Of a DNA stretch of 43,941 nt, positions 37,701 to 43,941 are shown one piece after another. The stretch comes from Myxococcaceae bacterium (lineage in GTDB: Bacteria; Myxococcota; Myxococcia; Myxococcales; Myxococcaceae): contig JALHOS010000012.1 in the NCBI GenBank assembly GCA_022842905.1, forward strand, positions 1 to 43,941, in the 5' to 3' direction. The notes below the pieces were generated by a model, which was not told where the DNA came from, made no database searches, and saw nothing but the letters and a program-made list of their open reading frames with translations. Each line of letters starts with the position of its first letter. The stretch's first letter is position 1. The position numbers were made by a program, and so were the translations under genes.

Positions 37701-37873
37701 GCCCCGCGCCGGGCGTCACGCCGGCCGTGTCGGTCGACGGCGTGTCGGTGCCCGCCGGCGGCCCCGCTTGGAGCTACGACGCCGTGGCCAACGCCGTCGT
37801 CTTCGCTGACGGGTACGTTCCGGAGCCAGCCAGCACGGTGCGGATTCGCTACGCCACCGCCTGCTTGCCGTGA
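34736..37873 (+). CDS. large lipoprotein with choice-of-anchor-D-like repeats and vWA-like domain (paralogue B)
   Basis: A 1045-residue exported lipoprotein (signal LALSALLFGC). It is a full-length paralogue of the protein at 27948. Shared landmarks are GHDCTLPDTLDFG with LVNDTDEAT, the FGxVPxxG-type strands, the vWA-like DVLLLIDSSGSPAEEIAGLG, GVTTVDDDLGGERGQLLEAP, VLTDELEQAPLPNAYYVEQL and the closing RYATACLP. Here the MIDAS-like motif is canonical (D765-S-S-G-S), unlike in paralogue A. Its stop codon overlaps a dyad that also covers the stop of the convergent gene. A surface or adhesion role is a guess. Confidence 0.75.
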   Translation: MLRTHPTSRFAGVLALSALLFGCRPQPPGPSQLVLLIPGSTAWQPWTGAPVDLPPAYGGRETTLELRLKAEGPTPVSVTQVALEDTSDAAAFSLELTTPLSLAPGETASALLRFHPPYVVGPDTAHAATLHLLGPELDQSVRLRSTARGHDCTLPDTLDFGTCTLGQALERSLELVNDTDEATTTDVEALAAPFSIAGGAGQLTLQAGERRNLTLRYSPSQAAHDAQTLFVTRTLGCPRTAVRLAATSLNGCVSFTARSANDAGASFLDFGFVPPGSTADREIAFLNGCSRQVTLSDLQLTDAAFKLLRPDAGSSLVLPPATQRAVDGGLLASEARVLVRFTPLSLGTRSAQLRAKTELLNQATIAVAMRGTGGHGPRLELTPAPLDFGAVPSIAGAARAVSAELALTAHNTGFPSPSATPLRLTSVSVTAGANSSPTELCVGDFDAVGQRCTNDVGGLPLSSLVIRPGERADLPIQVTPTSTGAKRWTVIVTSNDATQPVQSVDVAATVITPPPCTYAASPEVAFGTLAPPKHATLPVTLHNTGAVPCTFSGFRFTGELGPNLRVALGLDGGTVLTLPPGDKAQLPLTLFPPDTLDGGLIFARLQFNALSASEPIGRVALSAQPEQDCLNLTMDDVDYGAVPLGCASADRAFRVYNRCPLSMLITDAGFTTNEPSGDGGVPFHLAPSSALVGALGPNQAKTFTIRFRPPGPGLHLGAFSLTGLQRGITTTTVGALRGTGSASGEQEDVFVQPKGHVADVLLLIDSSGSPAEEIAGLGQARGAFFEYATQNGVDFHVGVTTVDDDLGGERGQLLEAPSALRYLTGATANFAAQFDALIQVGGNGSATETALSPALRALTPPLTLRWQPNAGFLREESVLGLVVLTDELEQAPLPNAYYVEQLLDLRGPRRANQFSYSVFGPFVAHQPCIFVGDSDDPSTGRHSLAVAAMNGLRENVCDLSGPPAGAVGPVRRIGAQALGRRSRVLLSSRPAPGVTPAVSVDGVSVPAGGPAWSYDAVANAVVFADGYVPEPASTVRIRYATACLP

Positions 37874-37892
37874 CCTCCGAGGACCTCACGGC
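37867..37892. terminator. dyad covering both stop codons of a convergent pair
   Basis: A 7-bp perfect inverted repeat GCCGTGA/TCACGGC with a 12-base loop. The left arm includes the TGA of large lipoprotein B (37871-37873) and the right arm includes the TGA of the opposite gene (37886-37888). This symmetry suggests a bidirectional terminator shared by the two genes. There is no T tract. Confidence 0.5.
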
Positions 37893-38416
37893 GGCGCGCA
37901 GTACCCAAAGTTCAAGATCTGAATCTTGCACCGGTACCCCTCGGCCTGCCGGCACTCGGTGTCCCGCATGCACGACCGGCCGCAGAACATGGCGCTGCGA
38001 GTTACGGGCTGACCAAACAACGTCCCCGTCGCGGGATCCGACACGCAGGACCCGGCGCCGCAGCCCGCATCATCCGCGGTGCACGGCCGCGAGCACATAC
38101 CGTTCGGGAAGTTGAGCGGAGGAATCGTCCCCAGCCCCGCCACCATCTTCAGACAGTTCGCGTCGCGCAGCTCGGTGCAGTCCGCGTCGCGCTGACACGC
38201 GGAGCCGATCTTCCCGTCGGTGCCGCTGCCTCCACTCCCGCCGCTGCCTCCGTCCGCGCCCACGCCCGCGTCGAGCGGCGAATAGAGCAGCCCGCCGTCC
38301 TCGAGCAGCACGAAGTCGCCCACGCGCTGGCCAGCATCGACACCTGAGTCGGGGCTCCCGAAGAGCCCGCCGCAGGCGGCACACAAGACCAGCGTGAGAA
38401 TCGGAGCGCGAGGCAT
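37886..38416 (-). CDS. small cysteine-rich lipoprotein
   Basis: A 176-residue exported protein. The signal ILTLVLCAACGG has a lipobox (LCAAC). A Gly/Ser/Asp-rich low-complexity stretch (GADGGSGGSGGSGTDG) separates it from a Cys-rich C-terminal region with about twelve cysteines (ACQRDADCTELRDANCLK, CSRPCTADDAGCGAGSC, CGRSCMRDTECRQ), of the type common in myxobacterial secreted proteins. It lies 20 bp downstream of fabI on the same strand, so it is probably co-transcribed. The function is unknown. Confidence 0.65.
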   Translation of the reverse strand: MPRAPILTLVLCAACGGLFGSPDSGVDAGQRVGDFVLLEDGGLLYSPLDAGVGADGGSGGSGGSGTDGKIGSACQRDADCTELRDANCLKMVAGLGTIPPLNFPNGMCSRPCTADDAGCGAGSCVSDPATGTLFGQPVTRSAMFCGRSCMRDTECRQAEGYRCKIQILNFGYCAPP

Positions 38417-38436
38417 GGGCCTGCTGCTTACCCGAC

Positions 38437-39255
38437 TCAGCCGATCGTCATCACCTCGTCCGGAGACGGCGGTACCGGCTCGGCGCCCATGGCGTGGTAC
38501 CCACCGTCGACGCGAATGAGCTCGCCAGTCGTCGACGGCATCCAGTCGGACAACATCACGCAGGCCGTCCGCGCGACCGCGTCAGTGCCCTTCCCGTCCC
38601 GCGCGTCCCAGCCCAGCGGCGCCTGCCGGCCCCACTTGTTCTCCAGGTGCTTGAAGCCGGGAATGCCTTTCGCGGCGATCGTGGCGATGGGCCCCGCCGC
38701 CAGCGCGTTGACGCGAATGCCCTGGGGACCCAAGTCCCGCGCGATGTAGCGCACCGACGCCTCGAGCCCGGCCTTGCACACGCCCATCCAGTCGTAGAGC
38801 GGCCAGGCGGTGGTGCTGTTGTCGAAGTCCAACGTGACGATGCTGCCGCCCTTGTCCATGAGCGGGGCCAGGCACGCGGACAGCTCCTTCAAGCTGAACG
38901 TGGAGATGCGGAAGGCCTGCATCACGCTCTCCCACGGCGTGGACATGAACTTGCCGCCCAGGGCGTCTTCCGGCGCGTAGCCGATCGCGTGGAGCACACC
39001 GTCCAGCCGGCCCCAGCGCTTCTTCACCTCGTCGGCGAGCTTGGGGAAGTGGGTGGCGTCGGACACGTCGAGTTCGAGCACGTCCGGCGCGGGGCTGAGC
39101 TTCTTCGCGGTGCGCTGGGTCAGCGACATGGGCCGCCCGAAGCTGGTCAGGAGAATCTCCGCGCCCTGAGCCTGCGCCAGCGCAGCCACGGAGAAGGCGA
39201 TCGACTGCGGGGTCAGGACCCCCGTGATGAGCAGCTTCTTTCCTTGGAGGAGCAT
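38437..39255 (-). CDS. fabI: enoyl-[acyl-carrier-protein] reductase, InhA-like FabI
   Basis: A 272-residue SDR enzyme that reduces enoyl-ACP with NADH in the last step of fatty-acid elongation. The cofactor segment is LLITGVLTPQSIAFSVA. The catalytic Tyr154 and Lys161 are in PLYDWMGVCK, the YxxxxxxK spacing of the family. GPIATIAA and LSDWMPSTTGELIRVDGG follow. The wording around the active site resembles mycobacterial InhA more than E. coli FabI. The start at 39255 fits the first strand (LLQGKKLLITG); the frame runs further upstream as a shadow of the opposite gene. A perfect 12-bp palindrome lies between this gene and its divergent neighbour. Confidence 0.92.
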   Translation of the reverse strand: MLLQGKKLLITGVLTPQSIAFSVAALAQAQGAEILLTSFGRPMSLTQRTAKKLSPAPDVLELDVSDATHFPKLADEVKKRWGRLDGVLHAIGYAPEDALGGKFMSTPWESVMQAFRISTFSLKELSACLAPLMDKGGSIVTLDFDNSTTAWPLYDWMGVCKAGLEASVRYIARDLGPQGIRVNALAAGPIATIAAKGIPGFKHLENKWGRQAPLGWDARDGKGTDAVARTACVMLSDWMPSTTGELIRVDGGYHAMGAEPVPPSPDEVMTIG

Positions 39256-39265
39256 GGCCCGCGCG

Positions 39266-39277
39266 CTTAGCGCTAAG
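39266..39277. promoter_or_regulatory. perfect 12-bp palindrome in the fabI/MBL intergenic space
   Basis: CTTAGCGCTAAG is a perfect palindrome in the 30-bp gap between fabI (-) and the MBL-like gene (+). Its AT-containing ends stand out in GC-rich DNA. A shared operator, for example of a fatty-acid-responsive regulator, is possible but unproven. Confidence 0.45.
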
Positions 39278-39285
39278 AGGCCGCC

Positions 39286-39990
39286 ATGGCCAAGCCCAAC
39301 CGCCCGTGGACCGTCACGCCCCACACGCCGCTCCAGAAGCTCGACGACAACCTCTGGGCCGTCGAGAGCCTGGTGCCCGGCATGAAGGTCAAGCGGCGCA
39401 TGACGATCGTCAGGCTCACCGACGGGAGCCTGGTCTTCTACCACGCGGTCCCGCTCGACGAGCCCACGCTCGCCCAGGTGCTTTCCTTCGGCAAACCCAA
39501 AGCGCTCGTCGTCGGCTACGCGAACCACGGCGTCGACGCGCACGCGTTCGCGCAGAAGCTCGGCATCGGCATCTACGGGCCGGCGAAGAACCTGCCCGCC
39601 CTCAAGAAGCGCTGGCCGGACCTCGGCGGCACGCTGGAGGACCTGCCCAAGGACCCCAGCTGCGTGTTCGAACAGCTCGACGGGACGAAGACCGGCGAGC
39701 CGGTGCAGATCGTCCGCAGCGGCGACCGCGTGAGCTTGGTCTGGTGCGACGCGTTCAGCGCCACGTCCGACGCCGAGACGCCATTCCTGTTCCGGCTCAT
39801 GGGCTTCGGCGGCGGGCCCCGCGTCATCAAGCCCTTCACGCTGTTCTTCGTGAACGACAAGCCGGCCTTCAAGGCGCACTTGGATCGGCTGGCGAAAACG
39901 AAAGGCCTGGTCCGGCTCGTCCCCTGCCACGGGGCGGTCGTCGATCAGGACGCGGCGGGCGTGCTCACGAAGTCCGCGGCCGGGGTCTAA
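39286..39990 (+). CDS. metallo-beta-lactamase-fold-like protein (DUF4336-type)
   Basis: A 234-residue protein. The layout is that of MBL-like/DUF4336 proteins: RRMTIVRLTDGSLVFYHAVP, a KALVVGYANHGVDAHAF segment with His-x4-His-like residues, FVNDKPAFKAHLDRLAK and a final RLVPCHGAVV with a His. The canonical HxHxDH motif is not present, so catalysis is doubtful. It is divergent from fabI, 30 bp away, so the pair may be co-regulated. Its role is unknown; a lipid-related function is only suggested by the neighbour. The stop is 3 nt from the stop of the convergent outer-membrane-protein gene. Confidence 0.65.
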   Translation: MAKPNRPWTVTPHTPLQKLDDNLWAVESLVPGMKVKRRMTIVRLTDGSLVFYHAVPLDEPTLAQVLSFGKPKALVVGYANHGVDAHAFAQKLGIGIYGPAKNLPALKKRWPDLGGTLEDLPKDPSCVFEQLDGTKTGEPVQIVRSGDRVSLVWCDAFSATSDAETPFLFRLMGFGGGPRVIKPFTLFFVNDKPAFKAHLDRLAKTKGLVRLVPCHGAVVDQDAAGVLTKSAAGV

Positions 39991-39996
39991 GCGTCA
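39988..39996. other. back-to-back stop codons of a convergent pair (TAA-GCG-TCA)
   Basis: The MBL-like gene stops at TAA 39988-39990 and the opposite gene at 39994-39996, again with three bases between them. This is the third such pair in the window. Confidence 0.6.
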
Positions 39997-40809
39997 GTCG
40001 CCCGCGCGCAGGGTGATGGTGAAGCCGAAGTGCAGGTAGTGCCCGCCGCTGCCTTGGTTCAGCGTCACCGTCGCGCCGGGCTGAGAGCGGTTGTAGTAGT
40101 CGCGGTAGAGCTTATCGAAGAGGAAGTGGTGGGCCTTGAAGAACAGGCCCAGCCCGAAGTACCGCACGAAGAAGTAGTCGACGAAGAGCGACGTCTGCAG
40201 CACGGCGCCGTCCATGCCGCGGACCTCTCCGGCGATGCCGTAGCCCGCCCCGAACAACAGGCTCACGTCGATGGGAATGGGCCGGTGGTCCTTGTTCATG
40301 AACGCCAGCTCCAGCGGGTGCCAGGCCAACGAGCCGGTCAAAAAGCCCGCGCCGCCGACGCTCTTGCTGGTCAGGTCCCAGCCCGTGGCGGTCAGGTCCA
40401 CCGAGAGCGTGACGTGCCCGAGAATGTTGTAGCCAATGCGCAGCTGGAGCGCGTGCGTGTCCTGGGTCTGGCTGATGAAGCCGTCGGCGTCCTCGAGGCT
40501 GGACTGCATGCGCAGCAGCGCCCGGTTCATGGCCCACACGCCGTAGCCGTACTGAATCTGGAAGAGCAGGCCGCCCTTGCTGAACTTGGGCCAGTCGGCC
40601 TCGGGCCCGGGCTTGTGCGCGGGGGCCTTCGCTTCGGGCATGGGCGGAGGGGTCAGCCCGGCTTCGGGTGGCGGCGGAGGCGGCGGCGGCACGTCTGACG
40701 GCTCGTTCGACTGGCCGAACGCGCTCAGGCCGACGAGCAGGCCCGCCAGCATTCCGGCGTAACGAATCGTGGTGCGCCCAGAGGTCAGCGAATAAAAGGT
40801 CTCGACCAT
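39994..40809 (-). CDS. putative outer-membrane beta-barrel protein
   Basis: A 271-residue exported protein. After a long signal-like N-terminus (RYAGMLAGLLVGLSAFG) comes a Pro-rich segment. Barrel-like strands follow: GGLLFQIQYGYGVWAMN, THALQLRIGYNILGHVTLSV, VSLLFGAGYGIAGEV, LFVDYFFVRYFGLGLFFKAH and a final YLHFGFTITLRAGD, with many aromatic residues at strand ends. The start at 40809 lies inside the CCATGG that also holds the sucA start. An alternative ATG at 40752 gives a shorter signal and leaves a normal intergenic space. The function is unknown; a small porin or channel is possible. Confidence 0.65.
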   Translation of the reverse strand: MVETFYSLTSGRTTIRYAGMLAGLLVGLSAFGQSNEPSDVPPPPPPPPEAGLTPPPMPEAKAPAHKPGPEADWPKFSKGGLLFQIQYGYGVWAMNRALLRMQSSLEDADGFISQTQDTHALQLRIGYNILGHVTLSVDLTATGWDLTSKSVGGAGFLTGSLAWHPLELAFMNKDHRPIPIDVSLLFGAGYGIAGEVRGMDGAVLQTSLFVDYFFVRYFGLGLFFKAHHFLFDKLYRDYYNRSQPGATVTLNQGSGGHYLHFGFTITLRAGD

Positions 40810-40810
40810 G
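40807..40810. other. overlapping divergent start codons (CCATGG)
   Basis: The sucA ATG (40808-40810, +) and the opposite ATG (40809-40807, -) share bases in CATG. Both have plausible Shine-Dalgarno-like sequences (AAAGGT before sucA; GGGAAAG before the other, within sucA). If both starts are real, each promoter and leader lies in the other gene's coding region. Confidence 0.5.
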
Positions 40811-43618
40811 GCTTTCCCGTCCGAATCGTTCCTCACCGGCGCGAATATCGACTTCATCGAGGCCCTGTACGCCCGGTACCTCGAGGACCCCTCTGCCCTG
40901 GACCCGAGCTGGCGCCAGTACTTCGCTTCCCTGGAGCGGAGCGGACGGCCTCTTATCATCGACGGGCTGCGGCTGCCTCCTCCGCCGAAGACCAATGGTA
41001 CGGCGGGCCCGTCGACGGCGTACGCGCTCCAGTCGAAGGTCGACCAGACCGTCACCGCGTTTCGCATGCGCGGGCACCTGCTCGCCAAGCTCGATCCGCT
41101 CGGGCAGCCCCGCGCGCCGCTGGACCACGTCGCCGACCTGGGCCTGGTGTCCAACGCCCACTTCAGCGACGCCGAGCTGGACACGCTGGTGGACCCACAA
41201 GGCACCTTCGACGAGAAGCAGGTGCCGCTGCGCCGCGTGCTGGAGCGGCTGCGCAACACGTACTGCCGCAGCATCGGCGTGGAGTTCGGGCAGATCTACA
41301 ACTCCGAGCGCCGCCGCTGGCTCATGCGCCGCATGGAGCACAGCGAGAACAAGCCGCCGTTCACCCAGGCCGAGCAGCGGCGGATCCTCCAGAAGCTGAC
41401 CGACGCGGAGACGTTCGAAGCGACGATCCACACCAAGTTCCAAGGCCAGAAGCGCTTCTCGGCCGAAGGGGGCGAGGTGCAGCTCGCCATGATCGACGCC
41501 TTCCTCGAGCTGGGCGGCGGCCTGGGCGTCAAGGAAGTGGTGTTCGGCATGGCGCACCGCGGCCGGCTCAACGTGCTGGCCAACGTCATGGGCAAGTCGG
41601 CGGACGAGATCTTCAGCGAGATCGCCGGGCCGGCGGACCCGACCAAGTACCTGAACCGCGGCGACGTGAAGTACCACATGGGCTACTCGTCGGACCGGCG
41701 CACGCAGTCGGGCGAGTCGATTCACCTGACCATGGCGTTCAACCCGTCGCACCTGGGCTTCGTGCACCCGGTGGTCGAAGGCCGCGTGCGCGCCAAGCAG
41801 GACCGCGCCGGCGGAGGCACCGCGGCCAAACACGCGATCGTCCCCTTCGTCATTCACGGCGACGCGGCCTTCGCGGGCCAAGGCCTCGTCGCGGAGACGC
41901 TGAACCTGTCGGGACTGTCCGCGTACGACACCGGCGGCACGGTCAACTTGGTCATCAACAACCAGATTGGCTACACGACCGAAGCGCACCAGGGCCGCAC
42001 GCCGATCTACTGCACGGGCCAGGCGCAGCTGCTCGACATTCCGATCTTCCACGTCAACGGCGACGATCCCGAAGCCTGCGTGCACGTCATGCGGCTGGCG
42101 ACCGAGTACCGCCAGGCCTTCCACACCGACGTGGTGATCGACCTGGTCTGCTACCGCAAGTACGGCCACAACGAAGGTGACGAGCCGCGCTTCACCCAAC
42201 CGAAGATGTACGAGCTCATCAGCTCGCAGAAGACGGTGCGCGGGCTCTACGCCGACGCGCTGGTCCAGCAGCAGCGACTGTCTGCCAGCGACGCGGCGGC
42301 CATGCTCGACGAGTCGACCAAGCGCTTCGGCGACCTCCACGCCAAGGCCAAGGCGTCGAGCCAGGTGAAGGACCCGAGCCACTTGCAGGGCGTGTGGAGC
42401 AAGTTCACCGGCGGCGCCGACAAGGACGTCGCCCAGCCCGAGACCGGCGTCGCGAAGGACCGGCTGGCGCGCCTGCTCACGCCGCTCGCGCAGGTGCCCG
42501 AAGGCTTCACCCTGCACCCCAACGTGCTCAAGGGAGTCGTGCTGAAGCGCCAGGCCATGCTCGACGGCTCGGTCAACGTCGACTGGGGCACCGCCGAGTC
42601 GCTGGCCTACGCCACGCTGCTCGAAGACGGGTTTCGGCTGCGCGTCACCGGCCAGGACACCGAGCGCGGCACCTTCGCGCACCGCCAGTCGGTGCTGCAC
42701 TGCCAGAAGACCGGCAAGACGGCCTTCCCGCTGGGCGACGTGCGGCCGGGCTTGGCGATGATCGAGAACAGCCCGCTGAGCGAAATGGCCTGCATGGCGT
42801 TCGAGTACGGCTACTCGCTGGACTACCCCGACGCGCTGGTGGCCTGGGAAGCGCAGTTCGGTGACTTCGCCAACAACGCGCAGGTCATGATCGACCAGTT
42901 CCTCGCTTCGTCCGAAGACAAGTGGAAGCGCATGACGGGGCTGACGCTGCTGCTGCCCCACGGCTACGAAGGCGCGGGCCCCGAGCACAGCAGCGCGCGG
43001 CTCGAGCGCTTCTTGGAGCTGTGCGCGGAAGACAACATGCAGGTCTGCTACCCGACGAGCGCGGCGCAGATCTTCCACCTGCTGCGTCGGCAGGCCGTGC
43101 GCCCGCTGCGCAAGCCGCTGGTGGTGATGACGCCGAAGTCGCTGCTGCGCCTGGAAGACGCGACGAGCCCCTGGGCCGACTTCACCCAAGGCCGCTTCCG
43201 GCGCCTGATCGAAGAAGGCAACCCCGAGGTGCGGCTGCCGCTGGTGAAGCGCCTGTTGCTGTGCAGCGGCAAGGTGTTCTTCGACCTGAAGAAGGCGCGC
43301 GACGAGAAGAAGGACTTCACCACGGCGATCGCCCGGCTCGAGCAGCTCTACCCGCTGCCGGAGGCCGAGCTGTCCCACCTGCTGCGCAGCCTGCCTGGGC
43401 TGACCGACGTGGTCTGGGTGCAGGAAGAGCCGCGCAACGCCGGTGCCTGGCGCTACATGCTCGAGCCGCTGCTCAGCCTCACGCAGAACCACGCGCAGCG
43501 CCCCAAACTGAGCTACGCCGGTCGCCCCGAGAGCGCGAGCCCCGCCACCGGATTCTTGTCCACACACCAGTACGAGCAGAAGCTGCTCGTCGAAGAAGCC
43601 CTGACGAAGAGGTCATAA
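40808..43618 (+). CDS. sucA: 2-oxoglutarate dehydrogenase E1 component
   Basis: A 936-residue thiamine-diphosphate enzyme that decarboxylates 2-oxoglutarate in the TCA cycle and passes the succinyl group to SucB. The N-terminus (FIEALYARYLEDPSALDPSW) is the E2-binding type. Substrate and cofactor motifs are present: FRMRGHLLAKLDPLG, GMAHRGRLNVLANVMGK, and the ThDP fold GDAAFAGQGLVAETLNLSG with NLVINNQIG. The C-terminal transketolase-like half has HRQSVLHCQ, EFGYGYS-like AFEYGYSLDYPDAL and GAWRYM. The length fits the family. An AAAGGT lies upstream of the ATG. The sucB gene starts 5 bp after the stop. Confidence 0.96.
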   Translation: MAFPSESFLTGANIDFIEALYARYLEDPSALDPSWRQYFASLERSGRPLIIDGLRLPPPPKTNGTAGPSTAYALQSKVDQTVTAFRMRGHLLAKLDPLGQPRAPLDHVADLGLVSNAHFSDAELDTLVDPQGTFDEKQVPLRRVLERLRNTYCRSIGVEFGQIYNSERRRWLMRRMEHSENKPPFTQAEQRRILQKLTDAETFEATIHTKFQGQKRFSAEGGEVQLAMIDAFLELGGGLGVKEVVFGMAHRGRLNVLANVMGKSADEIFSEIAGPADPTKYLNRGDVKYHMGYSSDRRTQSGESIHLTMAFNPSHLGFVHPVVEGRVRAKQDRAGGGTAAKHAIVPFVIHGDAAFAGQGLVAETLNLSGLSAYDTGGTVNLVINNQIGYTTEAHQGRTPIYCTGQAQLLDIPIFHVNGDDPEACVHVMRLATEYRQAFHTDVVIDLVCYRKYGHNEGDEPRFTQPKMYELISSQKTVRGLYADALVQQQRLSASDAAAMLDESTKRFGDLHAKAKASSQVKDPSHLQGVWSKFTGGADKDVAQPETGVAKDRLARLLTPLAQVPEGFTLHPNVLKGVVLKRQAMLDGSVNVDWGTAESLAYATLLEDGFRLRVTGQDTERGTFAHRQSVLHCQKTGKTAFPLGDVRPGLAMIENSPLSEMACMAFEYGYSLDYPDALVAWEAQFGDFANNAQVMIDQFLASSEDKWKRMTGLTLLLPHGYEGAGPEHSSARLERFLELCAEDNMQVCYPTSAAQIFHLLRRQAVRPLRKPLVVMTPKSLLRLEDATSPWADFTQGRFRRLIEEGNPEVRLPLVKRLLLCSGKVFFDLKKARDEKKDFTTAIARLEQLYPLPEAELSHLLRSLPGLTDVVWVQEEPRNAGAWRYMLEPLLSLTQNHAQRPKLSYAGRPESASPATGFLSTHQYEQKLLVEEALTKRS

Positions 43619-43623
43619 AGCCC

Positions 43624-43941
43624 ATGTCCGTCGAGATCCGAGTGCCCACGCTGGGTGAGTCGATCACCGAAGCGGTGGTCGGGAAGTTCCACAAGAAGGC
43701 CGGCGACGCCGTGGCGGTCGACGAGCCGATCGCCGTGCTCGAGACGGACAAGGTCACGATCGACGTGCAGGCGCCCAGCGCGGGCGTCATCGAGAAGCTG
43801 CTGTTCCAAGAAGGCGCCAAGGTGAAGATCGGCGATCTGCTCGGCAGCATCGACGAGTCGAAGGCCGGCGCGGCGAAGGCGGCCGTGGTGCAGGCGGCCG
43901 TGGTGCAGGCTCCGGCGGCCGCGGCGCAAGCCGCCCCCGCT
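43624..43941 (+). CDS. sucB: dihydrolipoyllysine-residue succinyltransferase (E2), 5' end only
   Basis: The first 106 residues of the 2-oxoglutarate dehydrogenase E2 subunit; the rest lies beyond the window. The lipoyl domain is complete: VEIRVPTLGESITEAVVG, then the lipoyl-lysine motif VLETDKVTIDV and PSAGVIEKLLFQEGAKVKIG. An Ala/Val/Gln-rich linker follows, containing a perfect 15-bp tandem duplication. It follows sucA by 5 bp and is in the same operon; co-translation keeps the complex in proportion. Confidence 0.95.
   Translation, partial: MSVEIRVPTLGESITEAVVGKFHKKAGDAVAVDEPIAVLETDKVTIDVQAPSAGVIEKLLFQEGAKVKIGDLLGSIDESKAGAAKAAVVQAAVVQAPAAAAQAAPA
43879..43908 (+). repeat. two tandem 15-bp units in the sucB linker
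   Basis: GCGGCCGTGGTGCAG occurs twice back to back, encoding AVVQA twice in the flexible Ala-rich linker after the lipoyl domain. Linker length often varies by such small duplications. Confidence 0.8.

Noticed and set aside
40112-43567. A 1151-residue - strand frame opposite sucA.
   Set aside because: It is the antisense shadow of sucA; no domain, signal or ribosome site supports it.

Overview
High-GC DNA that reads as a member of the Myxococcota (myxobacterial lineage). The pointers are a MopE-type lipoprotein with a Myxococcus-type cysteine-rich repeat, two large choice-of-anchor/vWA-like lipoproteins, many small lipoproteins and LolA-fold proteins, an InhA-like enoyl-ACP reductase, and adenylation and LysR proteins of the usual soil-bacterium type. 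The taxon is inferred from gene content only. No tRNA, rRNA, CRISPR array, prophage or insertion sequence was recognised.

Layout. 137-4623 (-): a tightly overlapping operon of a zinc-ribbon/MORN membrane protein, an M16 peptidase-like protein without zinc ligands, an M16 peptidase with HxxEH, and a small lipoprotein. 5053-13658: RDD membrane protein, TolB/FlgO-like protein, MopE-like lipoprotein, small lipoprotein, outer-membrane barrel candidate, LolA-like sorting protein, MJ1255-type glycosyltransferase and a small membrane protein. 13747-17018 (+): benzoate-CoA-ligase-family enzyme, creatininase-family hydrolase and a LysR regulator with a candidate operator. 17022-22679: degenerate aspartyl-protease-like lipoprotein, LolA, then the housekeeping run rplU-rpmA-obg-trmH-like (-), and a DUF4920 protein (+). 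22683-25076: PD-(D/E)XK-like protein, a beta-repeat membrane protein and a lipoprotein. 25239-27865: clpS-clpA. 27948-37873: two paralogous ~1040-residue lipoproteins that flank an inverted pair (unknown protein plus S1C protease). 37886-43941: Cys-rich lipoprotein, InhA-like fabI, MBL-like protein, outer-membrane protein, sucA and the start of sucB.

How it fits together. Housekeeping modules (ribosomal proteins/Obg, ClpS-ClpA, fatty-acid synthesis, TCA cycle) alternate with envelope genes: lipoproteins, LolA carriers and barrels. The most interesting stretch is clpA to 37873. A piece of the clpA 3' end reappears 3.4 kb away, just after the first large lipoprotein gene. This suggests a tandem duplication of clpA-tail plus lipoprotein gene, followed by insertion of the protease pair. 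A second oddity is that three independent convergent gene pairs have their stop codons separated by exactly 3 nt. The M16/zinc-ribbon operon is the best candidate for an undescribed functional unit.
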